This document shows, piece by piece, positions 8,324-17,472 of a stretch of DNA of 64,000 bases. The DNA is from Alphaproteobacteria bacterium (GTDB lineage Bacteria > Pseudomonadota > Alphaproteobacteria > UBA6615). Where the stretch lies: the NCBI GenBank assembly GCA_028279245.1, contig JANQOE010000112.1, positions 1 to 64,000 on the forward strand, given 5' to 3'. How positions within the stretch are numbered: position 1 is the stretch's first letter; every line of letters begins with the position of its first letter. Under the pieces are notes generated by a model. That model had not been told where the DNA came from, did not search any database, and saw only the letters and a list, made by a program, of their open reading frames with translations. The position numbers were made by a program, and so were the translations under genes.

Positions 8324-9862
8324 ATGCAAGACGGAGCAGGGCCAGTCGCGCACCACAACCTAACGGCCGTCTCCATATTCGGCGCAGCGACGATGATCGC
8401 CGGTTCGGGCGGGCGGCTGGTACTGCAGTTCTTGATGCTGGCCATCCTCGCGCGAATATTGACACCAGCAGACTTTGGCCTGGTGGGCGCAACAACAGTG
8501 GTGATGGGGATTGGTGAGATTCTCGTTACAATTGGCTTTGGCGCTGCCCTGGTTCAGCGTCCCGATCTGACAGAGCAGCACATTCGAACGGCTTTCTCCG
8601 TAACGATTGTTCTTGGCATCGCGCTGACCACGCTGACAATTCTGATGTCAGATGAGATTGCCGGGCTGTTTCGCATCCCCGAGTTGTCAGACCTGGTCAA
8701 GCTCGGCGCATTCATGCTCTTGATAAAGAGCAGTGCTGTTGTCGCCGAGGCGTTGTTGTTCCGGAAGAGACGGTTCAAGGCATTAGCCCTGGTTCTATTC
8801 ATCTCCAATTTCATCGGCTTGGTAATAGTAGGATTACCACTCGCGCTGGCAGGTTTTGGCGCTTGGTCTCTGGTTGCCGCGACCATAACAACAGCAGCCG
8901 TCACGGCCGGCGCACAACTCTGGATGGCCGGCCATCCGAAGAAACCGATGTTTGACAGGAAAGCAGCCGGGCAACTGATGCGGTACGGTGGCGGCCAATC
9001 GCTATCTGCAGTGTTCAACAGCGTCTCCCGTCAGGTCGATAACCTTGTTGTGGGCCGGGTCCTCGGAGCAGAGGCACTCGGTTTGTATGGCCGCGCCTAT
9101 CAAATCATGTCGCTTCCCGGGATTCTCATCGGAGACGCAATCCAGTCGGTCTTTTTCCCGGTGTTTTCGAACGTACAGACCAACAACCGGCGACTGTCGC
9201 GCGGCTATAGAACCGCCCTCGCCGCCATCGCAATCGGCGTCGCGCCGGCATCGGTTCTCCTTGCTATCCTCGCCCCGGAACTGATTCTGCTTGTCTTGGG
9301 ACCAGGATGGGAGGGCATCGTCACCCCCCTTCAGATATTGGCGGCTGCGATGGTTTTTCGTGTTGGCCAGAAGGTTGGCGACGCAATTGTCAAAGCAAAG
9401 GCGGCAGTGTATCGGCGTGCTTTCCTTGTTGGCATGTTTGCTCTGTCGGTCTTCCTCTTCTCCTGGGCCGGAACGCCATGGGGTCTCACCGGCGTTGCGA
9501 TCGGTGTCCTAGTTGCCATCGTCGCCTATTACGTCTCCATGAGCGTTTTCGCGGCGCGCCTGACCGAGACATCGATCCTCGATCTCATTGCAACTCACCG
9601 CGGGGGAGCGGCGATCGCAGCGGTGGTTGGAGCTATCGCTTTGCCAGCCGCCTATTACCTGCGGACCATTGACGCCGCTCCTATCACGATTGTCATCGGC
9701 ACAACTCTAGCGGCCTTTGTCTTCGTTTCCTTGGTGGTTCGAACCGCTCCCAGGACGGTTCTCGGTAGCGACGGCCTACAAGCTTCGGCACAGATCTTCG
9801 ATACGGCCCCGCAACTGCATCGAATTCAGCAGTTTCTGTTGCCCGTCACCAAACTGGGTTAG
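8324..9862 (+). CDS. Wzx-type oligosaccharide flippase (MOP/PST superfamily)
   Basis: The protein has 512 residues from the ATG at 8324, eleven bases after the previous stop; the upstream part of the track ORF overlaps wcaJ and is rejected. It is strongly hydrophobic with about 12 membrane segments. The N-terminus ('AATMIAGSGGRLVLQFLMLAILARILTPADFGLVG') is typical of WzxC/RfbX-like transporters. It should flip the undecaprenyl-linked repeat unit across the inner membrane for polymerisation by the Wzy-like protein at 12.3-13.6 kb. Confidence 0.92.
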   Translation: MQDGAGPVAHHNLTAVSIFGAATMIAGSGGRLVLQFLMLAILARILTPADFGLVGATTVVMGIGEILVTIGFGAALVQRPDLTEQHIRTAFSVTIVLGIALTTLTILMSDEIAGLFRIPELSDLVKLGAFMLLIKSSAVVAEALLFRKRRFKALALVLFISNFIGLVIVGLPLALAGFGAWSLVAATITTAAVTAGAQLWMAGHPKKPMFDRKAAGQLMRYGGGQSLSAVFNSVSRQVDNLVVGRVLGAEALGLYGRAYQIMSLPGILIGDAIQSVFFPVFSNVQTNNRRLSRGYRTALAAIAIGVAPASVLLAILAPELILLVLGPGWEGIVTPLQILAAAMVFRVGQKVGDAIVKAKAAVYRRAFLVGMFALSVFLFSWAGTPWGLTGVAIGVLVAIVAYYVSMSVFAARLTETSILDLIATHRGGAAIAAVVGAIALPAAYYLRTIDAAPITIVIGTTLAAFVFVSLVVRTAPRTVLGSDGLQASAQIFDTAPQLHRIQQFLLPVTKLG

Positions 9863-9893
9863 GACGTCGTGAGAGTGGAATAGTGGAGCAGAC

Positions 9894-10913
9894 ATGAAGC
9901 CCCAACTCGTCTTCCTACTCTATGTGAACCGTTCCGGGTCAACCTTCCTGGCGTCTCAGGTTGCCAGATACGATGGTATGGCCGTCTCTGTAGAGAGTTC
10001 CTTCCTCTGCAGTTTGCTAGCACGAGGCATATCCGTCGTTCGAAACCAAACCGAACTGAAATCAGCAATTGACGTCGTCTATGATGATCCGAGTTTTCAG
10101 AACTGGGAGATCGACAAGAGCGAGTTGCTGAACGACCTGGTCGCACGGCCGCTACCCATGACGGTCGAGACCTTGCTTCGAGCCATTCTTGACCACTACC
10201 CGTCCACCGACGGCAACATCAACGCATGGCTCCTGAAGATTCCAGCCCTGTCTCACTACGTGCCAACGGTACGCTCGGCGATCCCAGGCGCGAAGTTCAT
10301 TCATGTTGTTCGGGACCCGAGAGCAGTTATCAGTTCTCAGGCGCGCTCGAGATCCTCGAACACTGGCATGGCAATGTCTATCAATCCCGCCACCTCGGCC
10401 GCGCGGTGGAGGAAGCTGGTTCGCACATTGCACGGTCAGCACGGTCCGGACTTTCTCGAGGTTCGGTACGAGGACCTCGTCACAGAGTACGACCGAACAA
10501 TTCAGACAGTCATCGACTTCATTGGCGGCTCAGGATTGCCACCGAAGCTTGGAAATGCCGGCGACGTCGGCTCTTACTATGGCAAGATACCGGCGGCGCA
10601 GCGGCACCTGCACGCAAATGTAGCCAAAGGCAGGCCCATGCCGAAGCGCATCGATGGCTGGCGGACCGAGCTCGAACCCACCGACATTCATATTGTGCAG
10701 AACAGTCTAAGGCCAGAGATGAGCCGGCTTGGCTACGAGGCCATCGCTATCCCGGATCGGCACCGGACACTGCGCCGCACATTCCTACGCCGACTCCAAA
10801 ATCAGCTCCGGTCACTGGTAGCCGCCCCTCGTAGGTATCTACGGTATGCCTCCGACCCCAGGGTCCTGAAGACCAAGCTTGCAACTAAGTTGTTTGAGCT
10901 GAAGCACTCATAA
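9894..10913 (+). CDS. Sulfotransferase family protein (PAPS-dependent)
   Basis: The protein has 339 residues. The 5'-phosphosulfate loop appears as 'YVNRSGSTFLASQ' near residue 11. The 3'-phosphate site appears as 'FIHVVRDPRAVISSQ' near residue 140, where RDPRAV is a standard PAPS sulfotransferase signature. 'LEVRYEDLV' is a further family motif. It is soluble, with no signal peptide or membrane anchor visible, so it would act in the cytoplasm on a lipid-linked or nucleotide-linked sugar before flipping. The position between wzx and a glycosyltransferase, with cysD/cysNC about 11 kb downstream, indicates polysaccharide sulfation. The exact acceptor is unknown. Confidence 0.88.
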   Translation: MKPQLVFLLYVNRSGSTFLASQVARYDGMAVSVESSFLCSLLARGISVVRNQTELKSAIDVVYDDPSFQNWEIDKSELLNDLVARPLPMTVETLLRAILDHYPSTDGNINAWLLKIPALSHYVPTVRSAIPGAKFIHVVRDPRAVISSQARSRSSNTGMAMSINPATSAARWRKLVRTLHGQHGPDFLEVRYEDLVTEYDRTIQTVIDFIGGSGLPPKLGNAGDVGSYYGKIPAAQRHLHANVAKGRPMPKRIDGWRTELEPTDIHIVQNSLRPEMSRLGYEAIAIPDRHRTLRRTFLRRLQNQLRSLVAAPRRYLRYASDPRVLKTKLATKLFELKHS

Positions 10914-11021
10914 CGAGTGGAAAAAAGGTAAAAATATACCATAAGGTATCAAAAATTAACGAGTACGTCTGACACACTCGTCCCGGACACGTCGGCTAAG
11001 GCACCAGCCATAAAGAGAATA

Positions 11022-12263
11022 TTGACCGACCTCGCTTATATGGCCCGAAACACAGGAACAAGAGCAGCGCATATGCCCCGCAGTGCAGCAAATCCGACTC
11101 AAGTCATGCTTGTAACCAGCCCCCTCGCGAATGGTGGAGGCGTTGCGGTTTTTAGTGAGCTTCTTCTGTCCAAACTATCAGGTGGCTTCGATGTCCATCA
11201 TGTGGAGGTCGGTGCGCGGAACACATTTGGTGCAACACCAGTCAGACCGGGTGCGTCCAGGACAATTGCGCGGCTGGTCCAAGACTTCTTCAAGCTCGTT
11301 TACACGCACCATAGGCACAAGTGCCAAGTCGTCCACATCAATCCGTCGCTGCAGACCAAGTCGCTTCTACGGGATGGATTCTTTCTACTCTACCTTCGCC
11401 TTATCGGGTTCCGTCGCGTAGTCGTATTCTATCGCGGTTGGTCGCCGCAACTTGCCGACCGAATACTATCGAACCCGCGCCTGACCCGCCTCTTTCGCCT
11501 CGCCTTCGGCTGGGTAGCATGCTCGATAGTTCTATCAGGTACGTTCAGAGACAGGCTGGAGGAGATGGGGCTTGGACGTTCGAACATCGTGCTGGGTTCA
11601 ACCATGTTCGACGGTTCGGTCCTAGAAACCGGCCAGAGCCAAGCTCGGCAGCAAAAGACCCAAGCCATGGAAGTGCTCTTCATGTCCCGGGTCGAACGGA
11701 ACAAGGGCGTCTTTGAGCTCATTGATGCCATAGGCGCTCTCATAGCCGAAAACCGAGCTGTTCATCTAACGGTTGCCGGTGATGGCACGGCACTCAGCGA
11801 CGCGAAGGAATATGCGCAGAAGAAGCATCTTTCAGAACATATCTCGTTCCTCGGCTATGTGCGCTCGCCATCCGAGAAGGCAGAGTTGATGCACAGCGCA
11901 CAGGTGTTTTGTCTGCCGACATCACACGATGAAGGCTTGCCGGTGTCTCTGATGGAAGCGATGGGCGCAGGCTTGGCGGTCATCAGTACCCGCGTCGGCG
12001 GGATTCCCGAGGCGCTAGGCGAGCATGGCGGACTACTTCTATCCAACCCAGTAGATGCAGCTCATCTCACTTCCGCAATCAGAACACTTCTCGATGATCC
12101 GGCTTCGCGCGAATCAATGCAGACCAACAACCGCAAGAGAGCCTGGCAACGATACGAAGCGACGGCCGTGGCGAAACGGATCGAGGCCATCTATCAAGCT
12201 GTCGCGCGGGACGATTTCCATAGCGAAGCCATTGAGTCTGTGGAAGCCCTACCACAGGCCTAG
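11022..12263 (+). CDS. GT4-family glycosyltransferase
   Basis: The N-terminal GT-B domain starts with 'MLVTSPLANGGGVAVFSELL'. The C-terminal donor domain includes 'VLFMSRVERNKGVFELIDAI' and 'DEGLPVSLMEAMGAGLAVIS', which carries the E-x7-E-type motif near residue 305. GT4 enzymes are retaining and cytoplasmic, and build the repeat unit from NDP-sugars. The track start is a TTG with 'aaagag' four bases upstream. In-frame ATGs at 11040 and 11073 are alternatives. The preceding 108-base gap is AT-rich with a small ATACC-ATAA-GGTAT hairpin. The gene converges with the Wzy-like gene 21 bases downstream. Confidence 0.9.
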   Translation: MTDLAYMARNTGTRAAHMPRSAANPTQVMLVTSPLANGGGVAVFSELLLSKLSGGFDVHHVEVGARNTFGATPVRPGASRTIARLVQDFFKLVYTHHRHKCQVVHINPSLQTKSLLRDGFFLLYLRLIGFRRVVVFYRGWSPQLADRILSNPRLTRLFRLAFGWVACSIVLSGTFRDRLEEMGLGRSNIVLGSTMFDGSVLETGQSQARQQKTQAMEVLFMSRVERNKGVFELIDAIGALIAENRAVHLTVAGDGTALSDAKEYAQKKHLSEHISFLGYVRSPSEKAELMHSAQVFCLPTSHDEGLPVSLMEAMGAGLAVISTRVGGIPEALGEHGGLLLSNPVDAAHLTSAIRTLLDDPASRESMQTNNRKRAWQRYEATAVAKRIEAIYQAVARDDFHSEAIESVEALPQA

Positions 12264-12284
12264 ACTTATGGCGCGCTCAGTCCC

Positions 12285-13583
12285 CTAAGGACGCCCAGCG
12301 GCGAAACGAAGACCGCCCCGCAGTCGGGATGGAATTGACTGCAAGTGCGGGCTGAATTGCACGCGCTGCACCATCATTCCGACGGCAAGCCAGAACAGCA
12401 TATATGCCATGGCCCGATGCATAATGCCGCTGCCAACCAGAGATCCGGCCAGCATCGCCGCCAAGAACGGCAGATAGGGGCGTCCAAGCACCGCCAGCGG
12501 TGCCAGGATGATCGCGTGAAGCACGATCGTCCCCACGACGCCAGCCTCAAGCATGTAGGTCAGAATCAAGTTGTGCGAGTGGGTGAGTTTGGGCCAGGTC
12601 GGACTGCTATAGTTGTCTGTCGCTATGCCCTCGCCAATCAAAAGCTGGGTAGCATTTCGATTCTGCAGGCGATCAATTCGGTCAATCCATGTACCAACGC
12701 GGCCCGTCCCGGCTGAAGACGCCTCGTAGGCAGCCGCACCCCTATCCTCCAAGCCACGGCTTTCTTTTTCTATGATCAGGGCACCAACAATGCCTACAAA
12801 AACCAAGCCGGCAATAAACCTGGTGCCCCAAGAGACACGCTTATACATCAGTGTATGCACACCGAAGTAGGCAACCAACGCCAGTTGCACCTGGCTCGAC
12901 CAGTATCCAACGATCAAGACAACGCCCGCCGCGACAAAGCCCCAGCCCAATGTCTTCGGGATCTGACGGCCAAGCAACGCCTGGTGCGTAATAAGGACGC
13001 AAGCAAGTATGATGTAACTGCTCGCATGCGCGTTCTTTTCGTCACCGCCGTGAAACGGCGCGAAGCGCGACAAATCAGAACCGGAGCCATGAAAGTAGGA
13101 GGGCTGGAGGGCTGCCCAAACCACGGCAAACGCTATCGAGGCACAGGCACCAAATGCGAGGAATCTAGATGGCAGTTTGTCGGCAAAACCGATGAACAAC
13201 AACGCAGCGAGGACTGGCGCTAGCCGCCGCAACGCGATCTCAGCCTGAAACGGGTTCCCGAGAACAGCATGAGATATCAGCCAGACGCTGACCAGGAGTA
13301 TTATCAGCCCGAATACTCTGATCCGCCAAAGATCTATCCGAAACAGAAGGCTGGCAATCCCAAGCAAACCCTGCCCAAGGAACAGCGTACCAATGATGAC
13401 CAGGCGCACTTCATCTGGAAGTAGGTTGAAGGACACCGCATAGACGAAATCGAGAATCGCGAACACGGCAATGATCCACACAAGAGGATCGGCCCAACTA
13501 ACCGTTGGGCCATAATCCGCAACACGCTGGCGGCTATGTCCGGCCGTCGCCATGGTCGAGAATTCCTGTCGGGCTACGCGCAT
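12285..13583 (-). CDS. O-antigen ligase/Wzy-like polysaccharide polymerase
   Basis: The protein has 432 residues with about ten to eleven membrane helices. The large periplasmic loop of the Wzy_C family contains 'SGTGRVGTWIDRIDRL' and 'THSHNLILTYMLEAGVVG', where the GR and H-N residues match the family pattern. It should polymerise flipped repeat units at the periplasmic face. The family also contains lipid A-core O-antigen ligases, but a co-polymerase and exporter in the same locus favour the polymerase role. A start at 13553, with AGGA upstream, is as plausible as 13583. Confidence 0.85.
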   Translation of the reverse strand: MRVARQEFSTMATAGHSRQRVADYGPTVSWADPLVWIIAVFAILDFVYAVSFNLLPDEVRLVIIGTLFLGQGLLGIASLLFRIDLWRIRVFGLIILLVSVWLISHAVLGNPFQAEIALRRLAPVLAALLFIGFADKLPSRFLAFGACASIAFAVVWAALQPSYFHGSGSDLSRFAPFHGGDEKNAHASSYIILACVLITHQALLGRQIPKTLGWGFVAAGVVLIVGYWSSQVQLALVAYFGVHTLMYKRVSWGTRFIAGLVFVGIVGALIIEKESRGLEDRGAAAYEASSAGTGRVGTWIDRIDRLQNRNATQLLIGEGIATDNYSSPTWPKLTHSHNLILTYMLEAGVVGTIVLHAIILAPLAVLGRPYLPFLAAMLAGSLVGSGIMHRAMAYMLFWLAVGMMVQRVQFSPHLQSIPSRLRGGLRFAAGRP

Positions 13584-13711
13584 GGGGTCCCAATTCCGGC
13601 CTCAGACGAAACTTCTGAGTAGGCTAGACGGTTAAGTCTGTAAATCCCTGGTCCAGAGGTATTACAAATCAACGCTCGGCTATCCAGAAAGAGGTAGACA
13701 GCACACCAGTA

Positions 13712-14596
13712 TCAGCGGCCGCCCTCGCTCTCACCGTTGGCCAAGTCGAGCACATATTGGCCGTAGTCGCTCTTGGCGAGCCGCTCTCCATTCTTCCTCA
13801 GCTGCTCAAGATCGATGAAACCCATTCGGTACGCAATCTCCTCCACACAGGATATCCGCCAGTTCTGGCGTGTTTGTAAGATGCGCACATACTCAGCCGC
13901 CTCGTGCAGAGAATCGAACGTACCGCCATCCAACCAGGCGATACCGCGTCCCAACTGCTCGACGGTCAACAGGCCCTTCTCCAGATACCAACGGTTAACG
14001 TCGGTAATCTCGACCTCGCCGCGGGCGGAAGGCGCCAAATCAGCGGCAACGTCGCACACTTGGTGATCGTAGAAGTACAACCCGATGACCGCCCATGGGG
14101 ACTTCGGAGCTGTTGGCTTCTCCTCCAAGCTGATGGCCCTCTTGTCCGGACCGATTTCGACGATCCCGAAGCGCTCCGGATCGTGCACTTCATAACCGAA
14201 GACAACCGCGCCTTCCTTGATGGCGGAGGCGCGCTGAAGCATCTCGGGCAAACTATGCCCGTACAAAATGTTGTCGCCGAGAACGAGCGCACAAGCTTCG
14301 CCATTGACGAACGAGCGCCCAACCCTGAAAGCATCAGCAATCCCAGCCGGTCGCTCCTGAACAGCGTACTCGAAATGCAGCCCGAGACTTGATCCGTCTC
14401 CCAGCAATGCTTCGAACTTCGGCGTATCGCGCGGCGTTGAGATAACTAGAATTTCGCGAATACCGGCCAGCATGAGCAGCGACAAGGGGTAGTAGACCAT
14501 CGGCTTGTCGTAGACCGGCAGTAACTGTTTGCTAACCACGTTCGTAACGGGGTGAAGCCGGGTATTCGCGCCGCCGGCAAGGATTATGCCCTTCAT
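13712..14596 (-). CDS. rfbA: Glucose-1-phosphate thymidylyltransferase
   Basis: The protein has 294 residues, the usual length for RmlA. It begins 'MKGIILAGGANTRLHPVTN' and continues 'SKQLLPVYDKPMVYYPLS'. The usual loop is GG(S/x)GTRL; here it reads GGANTRL, a small deviation. 'VLGDNILYG' and 'EEKPTAPKSPWAVIGLYFYD' are also diagnostic. It makes dTDP-glucose from dTTP and glucose-1-phosphate, the first step to dTDP-L-rhamnose and related sugars. rfbC is nearby but rfbB and rfbD are not in the window. Confidence 0.95.
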   Translation of the reverse strand: MKGIILAGGANTRLHPVTNVVSKQLLPVYDKPMVYYPLSLLMLAGIREILVISTPRDTPKFEALLGDGSSLGLHFEYAVQERPAGIADAFRVGRSFVNGEACALVLGDNILYGHSLPEMLQRASAIKEGAVVFGYEVHDPERFGIVEIGPDKRAISLEEKPTAPKSPWAVIGLYFYDHQVCDVAADLAPSARGEVEITDVNRWYLEKGLLTVEQLGRGIAWLDGGTFDSLHEAAEYVRILQTRQNWRISCVEEIAYRMGFIDLEQLRKNGERLAKSDYGQYVLDLANGESEGGR

Positions 14597-14660
14597 GGTC
14601 TTTCGCCTCCTATGGTCCGATGATCGTAGGCGCGAGGCCCTGCAGCATAGTTAACAGGCA

Positions 14661-15827
14661 TTATGCGGACGCCACCGCAACCTGATGACCTGACGCATGC
14701 CTTCCTGCATCCAGCAGTTGTCGCGTGTGTTCCGCTATGGCCAAGGAAGCCGTCAGACCCGGCGATTCGATACCAAAATGGTTAACCAACCCAGCGACCC
14801 CATGCTGGTCGTAGCCTTGGATAACGAAATCCGCCACAGCTGTTCCCGGCCCATGGATCTTGGGCCTCACGCCGGCATAGTCCGGCACCAGCGCACCATC
14901 AGGCAGGCCGGGCCAGTACCGCCGGATGGCCTCGTAGAAGGCGTCACCCCGTTCCTCCGAGACATCGTAATTCGGCTCATCGAGCCACTCGACATCCGGC
15001 CCGAACTTCGCTCGCCCGATGAGGTCCAGCGTCAGGTGAGTTCCCAGGCCCCCCGGAACCGGTACGGGATAAACCAGATGCCGGAACGGACTGCGGCCCG
15101 AAAGCGAGAAGTAGTTGCCCTTGGCATAGTAGGGTTTCGGGACAAAGCTGTCGGGCAAACCATGAAGGTTACTTGCCAGTCGGCACGCGCCCAATCCCGC
15201 TGCGTTAACCACTTCGCGGCAAAGGAATTCCGCCTCCTCGGCCCCGCCAATGGTTAACACGATCCCTTCCGGCACGATCTCGCCCCGTAGTACCGGGCTG
15301 CGGAAGGCAATTGACGCCCCGTGAGCCTCTGCATCGCCCTCCAGAGCCAACCCAAAGGCGTGGCTATCGATTATCCCTGTCGACGGCGAGAACAGCGCTC
15401 CAGTCACGTCTAACGCCGGCTCCATATCCCGGAGTTCGACCTCGTCGACCCAGCGCAGATCATCGACACCATTCGCCGAGGCCCTCTGACGAATGCCATC
15501 GAGCGCGGCCAGTTCACTTCCGTCAGTTGCGACGATCAGCTTTCCGAGCCGTCGGAACGGCACCGCAAAGTCGTTGCAAAAGGCATACAACTTTTGTTTG
15601 CCCTCCACGCACAATCGCGCCTTTAGACTACCTTTTGGGTAGTAGATACCGGCATGAATGACTTCGGAGTTGCGGGAGCTCACACCGGAGTTGATCGTAT
15701 CTTGCCCCTCCACGACGACCACCTCTCGCCCGGATCGAGCCAACTCTCGACCAACTGCGAGGCCAACCACGCCGGCGCCGACAACGACGGTCTCCACCTG
15801 CTCCACTTTAGAGTCGCCAGCCCCCAC
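14661..15827 (-). CDS. FAD-dependent oxidoreductase (L-2-hydroxyglutarate dehydrogenase LhgO-like)
   Basis: The protein has 388 residues. The N-terminal FAD dinucleotide motif is 'VVVGAGVVGLAVGRELA'. 'SSRNSEVIHAGIYYPKGSLKA', 'VVNAAGLGA' and 'GVRPKIHGPG' are typical of the DAO/LhgO group. The family oxidises L-2-hydroxyglutarate or similar 2-hydroxy acids and passes electrons to the membrane quinone pool. It lies between rfbA and rfbC, where rfbB or rfbD would normally sit, so it may have been recruited to a sugar-oxidation step or may be a passenger. The start is a GTG without a strong ribosome site. Confidence 0.85.
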   Translation of the reverse strand: MGAGDSKVEQVETVVVGAGVVGLAVGRELARSGREVVVVEGQDTINSGVSSRNSEVIHAGIYYPKGSLKARLCVEGKQKLYAFCNDFAVPFRRLGKLIVATDGSELAALDGIRQRASANGVDDLRWVDEVELRDMEPALDVTGALFSPSTGIIDSHAFGLALEGDAEAHGASIAFRSPVLRGEIVPEGIVLTIGGAEEAEFLCREVVNAAGLGACRLASNLHGLPDSFVPKPYYAKGNYFSLSGRSPFRHLVYPVPVPGGLGTHLTLDLIGRAKFGPDVEWLDEPNYDVSEERGDAFYEAIRRYWPGLPDGALVPDYAGVRPKIHGPGTAVADFVIQGYDQHGVAGLVNHFGIESPGLTASLAIAEHTRQLLDAGRHASGHQVAVASA

Positions 15828-15995
15828 CTACGCCCGTTGAAACGAGGCGTACTCTAGGCCTGATAACAGCCTCATTTGGATCATCCAGTCGGCCATCGCC
15901 AGAAGCTCTTTCGACAATCAAACCCGGTCCGGCCGTCGATACAGCGAGTCGGGAACAAGTAATCCACACCCAAGGCCAGCTAGGGCTAGACCAAA

Positions 15996-16553
15996 TCAGG
16001 AGGTGAATGGACTCCGAAACGTGCGGAACTTTGGTTGCGCCTTATCCTTCGCCGAAAGAATCACCTCACTCCCTGGGATAGGCCAATCAATACCCAGGTC
16101 TGGATCATTCCAAATGAGGCCGCCCGTGTTCTCCGGCGAATAGTGTGCGGTTACCTTGTAGAGGACTTCAGTATCCGGCTCCATTGTGACGAACCCATGA
16201 GCGAACCCGGCCGGCACCAGGATCTGATTGAATTCATCCGCACTCAATTCAGCAACGACATGCTGACCGTAACTGGGCGACCCCATACGGAGGTCAACTG
16301 CAACATCAAGAACGCGGCCGCGGGATACACGGAGCAGTTTGTGTTCCGCGTACGGCGGCTTCTGGAAGTGCAGCCCTCTAAGCGTCCCGCGTTTCGAGCT
16401 GAACACGTGGTTATCTTGCACAAAATCAAGCTCAATGCCGCACTCGGCAAGCACTCTCTGATTGTAGGTCTCCGAGTAGAAGCCCCGCTCATCACTGAAT
16501 CTGCGCGGCCGAAGAATCTTAACATCGGGAATCTGAAGTTCTTGCAGATCCAT
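15996..16553 (-). CDS. rfbC: dTDP-4-dehydrorhamnose 3,5-epimerase
   Basis: The protein has 185 residues, a normal RmlC length. 'RFSDERGFYSETYNQ', 'QDNHVFSSKRGTLRGLHFQ', 'RVLDVAVDLR' and 'GFAHGFVTMEPDTEVLYK' cover the conserved cupin core, with the catalytic His in GLHFQ. It epimerises C3 and C5 of dTDP-4-keto-6-deoxyglucose. It is the first gene of a minus-strand set leading to the FAD oxidoreductase and rfbA, separated by a 168-base gap in which I see no gene. Confidence 0.95.
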   Translation of the reverse strand: MDLQELQIPDVKILRPRRFSDERGFYSETYNQRVLAECGIELDFVQDNHVFSSKRGTLRGLHFQKPPYAEHKLLRVSRGRVLDVAVDLRMGSPSYGQHVVAELSADEFNQILVPAGFAHGFVTMEPDTEVLYKVTAHYSPENTGGLIWNDPDLGIDWPIPGSEVILSAKDKAQPKFRTFRSPFTS

Positions 16554-16644
16554 ATATTGGACTTTCCCACAAGGAGTTAGCAGGCACCTTGGTCTGGCCA
16601 GACTCTGCCCTCACCACCAGTACCTGGGGCGTGTCAAATGGAAT

Positions 16645-16683
16645 AATCGAGGTTTCTGTCCGGAAGAGGCCGGTACCTCGATT
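16645..16683. promoter_or_regulatory. Perfect 9-base inverted repeat between rfbC and the EF-hand gene
   Basis: AATCGAGGT (16645-16653) and ACCTCGATT (16675-16683) are exact reverse complements. Inside them a CCGG/CCGG pair can extend the stem. It lies in the divergent region between rfbC (minus) and the EF-hand gene (plus), about 90 bases from rfbC and 140 from the EF-hand start. It could be an operator or a leader hairpin. It has no T-tract, so it is not a classical terminator. Confidence 0.45.
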
Positions 16684-16821
16684 TCACTAATCCAGTCTGA
16701 CACTTGCATCCACAAAAGTGCGATGAACGACCTCACTGAGGTAGTGCAGAATGCCAAACTCAGCCGATCGATCCTGCGGCACAATAGCTCTGATAGTCAA
16801 ACTATGATTTTGGAGCCCAGG

Positions 16822-17433
16822 ATGAAGCGAGGATTACTGTTCGCATTACCTCTGGCGATTTCTTTGACCGGATTTGCCGGTGTCGCATTTGGCGAGACCA
16901 ACTTCCCCCAGCTCGTCAGCGGCAATGGCAGCGAGCGGTTATGCTCGCTGAGACCAGCTAAGAAGTGCGTCGATCATATTTGGAAAGTGGTTGACCGGAA
17001 CGGCGACGACTTGCTGTCGCCAGAAGAAATCGACGATTTCGCCTCCCACGTTCGTCGCTGGTACGAAAGCTCGGATCGAGAGCTAGCCGATCTCACCACC
17101 GCGCGGATCGCACATCTATCGTTCAATGTGGTCGGCGCCAAGCGGATCGTCCGCAGTTACGACATGGACGGTGACGGCATGTTGAACATGGCGGAGGCAA
17201 CAGCCGACATGACCGACTTTGAGACGGAGGAGCGGCCACTCGCTGCCCTTCTGCTCGATCCCGATGCCATGGACCACGAGGCACTGGCTGACCGCTTCGG
17301 CATCATGGGCGCCAAGCTCGTCAACCTCGCGCAGAGCGTCGGTTCGAGCCTGATTGGCAATGGCGACGTTGAGGTAGCCGGCGCACTCGCCGACGAAGCT
17401 CGTGCGAGCGATCAGCTGAGTGAAGCTAACTAG
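16822..17433 (+). CDS. Periplasmic EF-hand calcium-binding protein
   Basis: The start at 16822 is chosen because GGAG lies six bases upstream and a clean signal peptide follows (MKRGLLFALPLAISLTGFAGVAFG). The protein then has 203 residues. Two EF-hand loops are visible: 'DRNGDDLLSPEE' and 'DMDGDGMLNMAE', both with the D-x-[DN]-x-D spacing and terminal Glu. The rest has no motif I recognise. A secreted calcium sensor or binder in an acidic EPS locus could bind or respond to the Ca2+ that cross-links anionic polymers; that is inference. The gene stands alone, convergent with the 6-dehydrogenase gene. Confidence 0.8.
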   Translation: MKRGLLFALPLAISLTGFAGVAFGETNFPQLVSGNGSERLCSLRPAKKCVDHIWKVVDRNGDDLLSPEEIDDFASHVRRWYESSDRELADLTTARIAHLSFNVVGAKRIVRSYDMDGDGMLNMAEATADMTDFETEERPLAALLLDPDAMDHEALADRFGIMGAKLVNLAQSVGSSLIGNGDVEVAGALADEARASDQLSEAN

Positions 17434-17445
17434 CCAACTGTTGGC

Positions 17446-17472
17446 GGAGAGGCTGTCAACGGACAGCCCTCC
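17446..17472. terminator. Terminator-like hairpin after the EF-hand gene
   Basis: GGAG-A-GGCTGTC pairs with GACAGCC-CTCC around an AACG loop, giving 11 base pairs with one bulged A. It starts 12 bases after the EF-hand stop codon. No T-run follows, so it is either a Rho-independent terminator of poor form or an RNA-stabilising 3' hairpin. The rest of the gap up to 17717 shows nothing else I can support. Confidence 0.5.

Noticed and set aside
10933-10950. ATACC-ATAA-GGTAT hairpin before the GT4 gene
   Set aside because: The stem is only five base pairs and AT-rich, too weak to call a terminator or operator alone.
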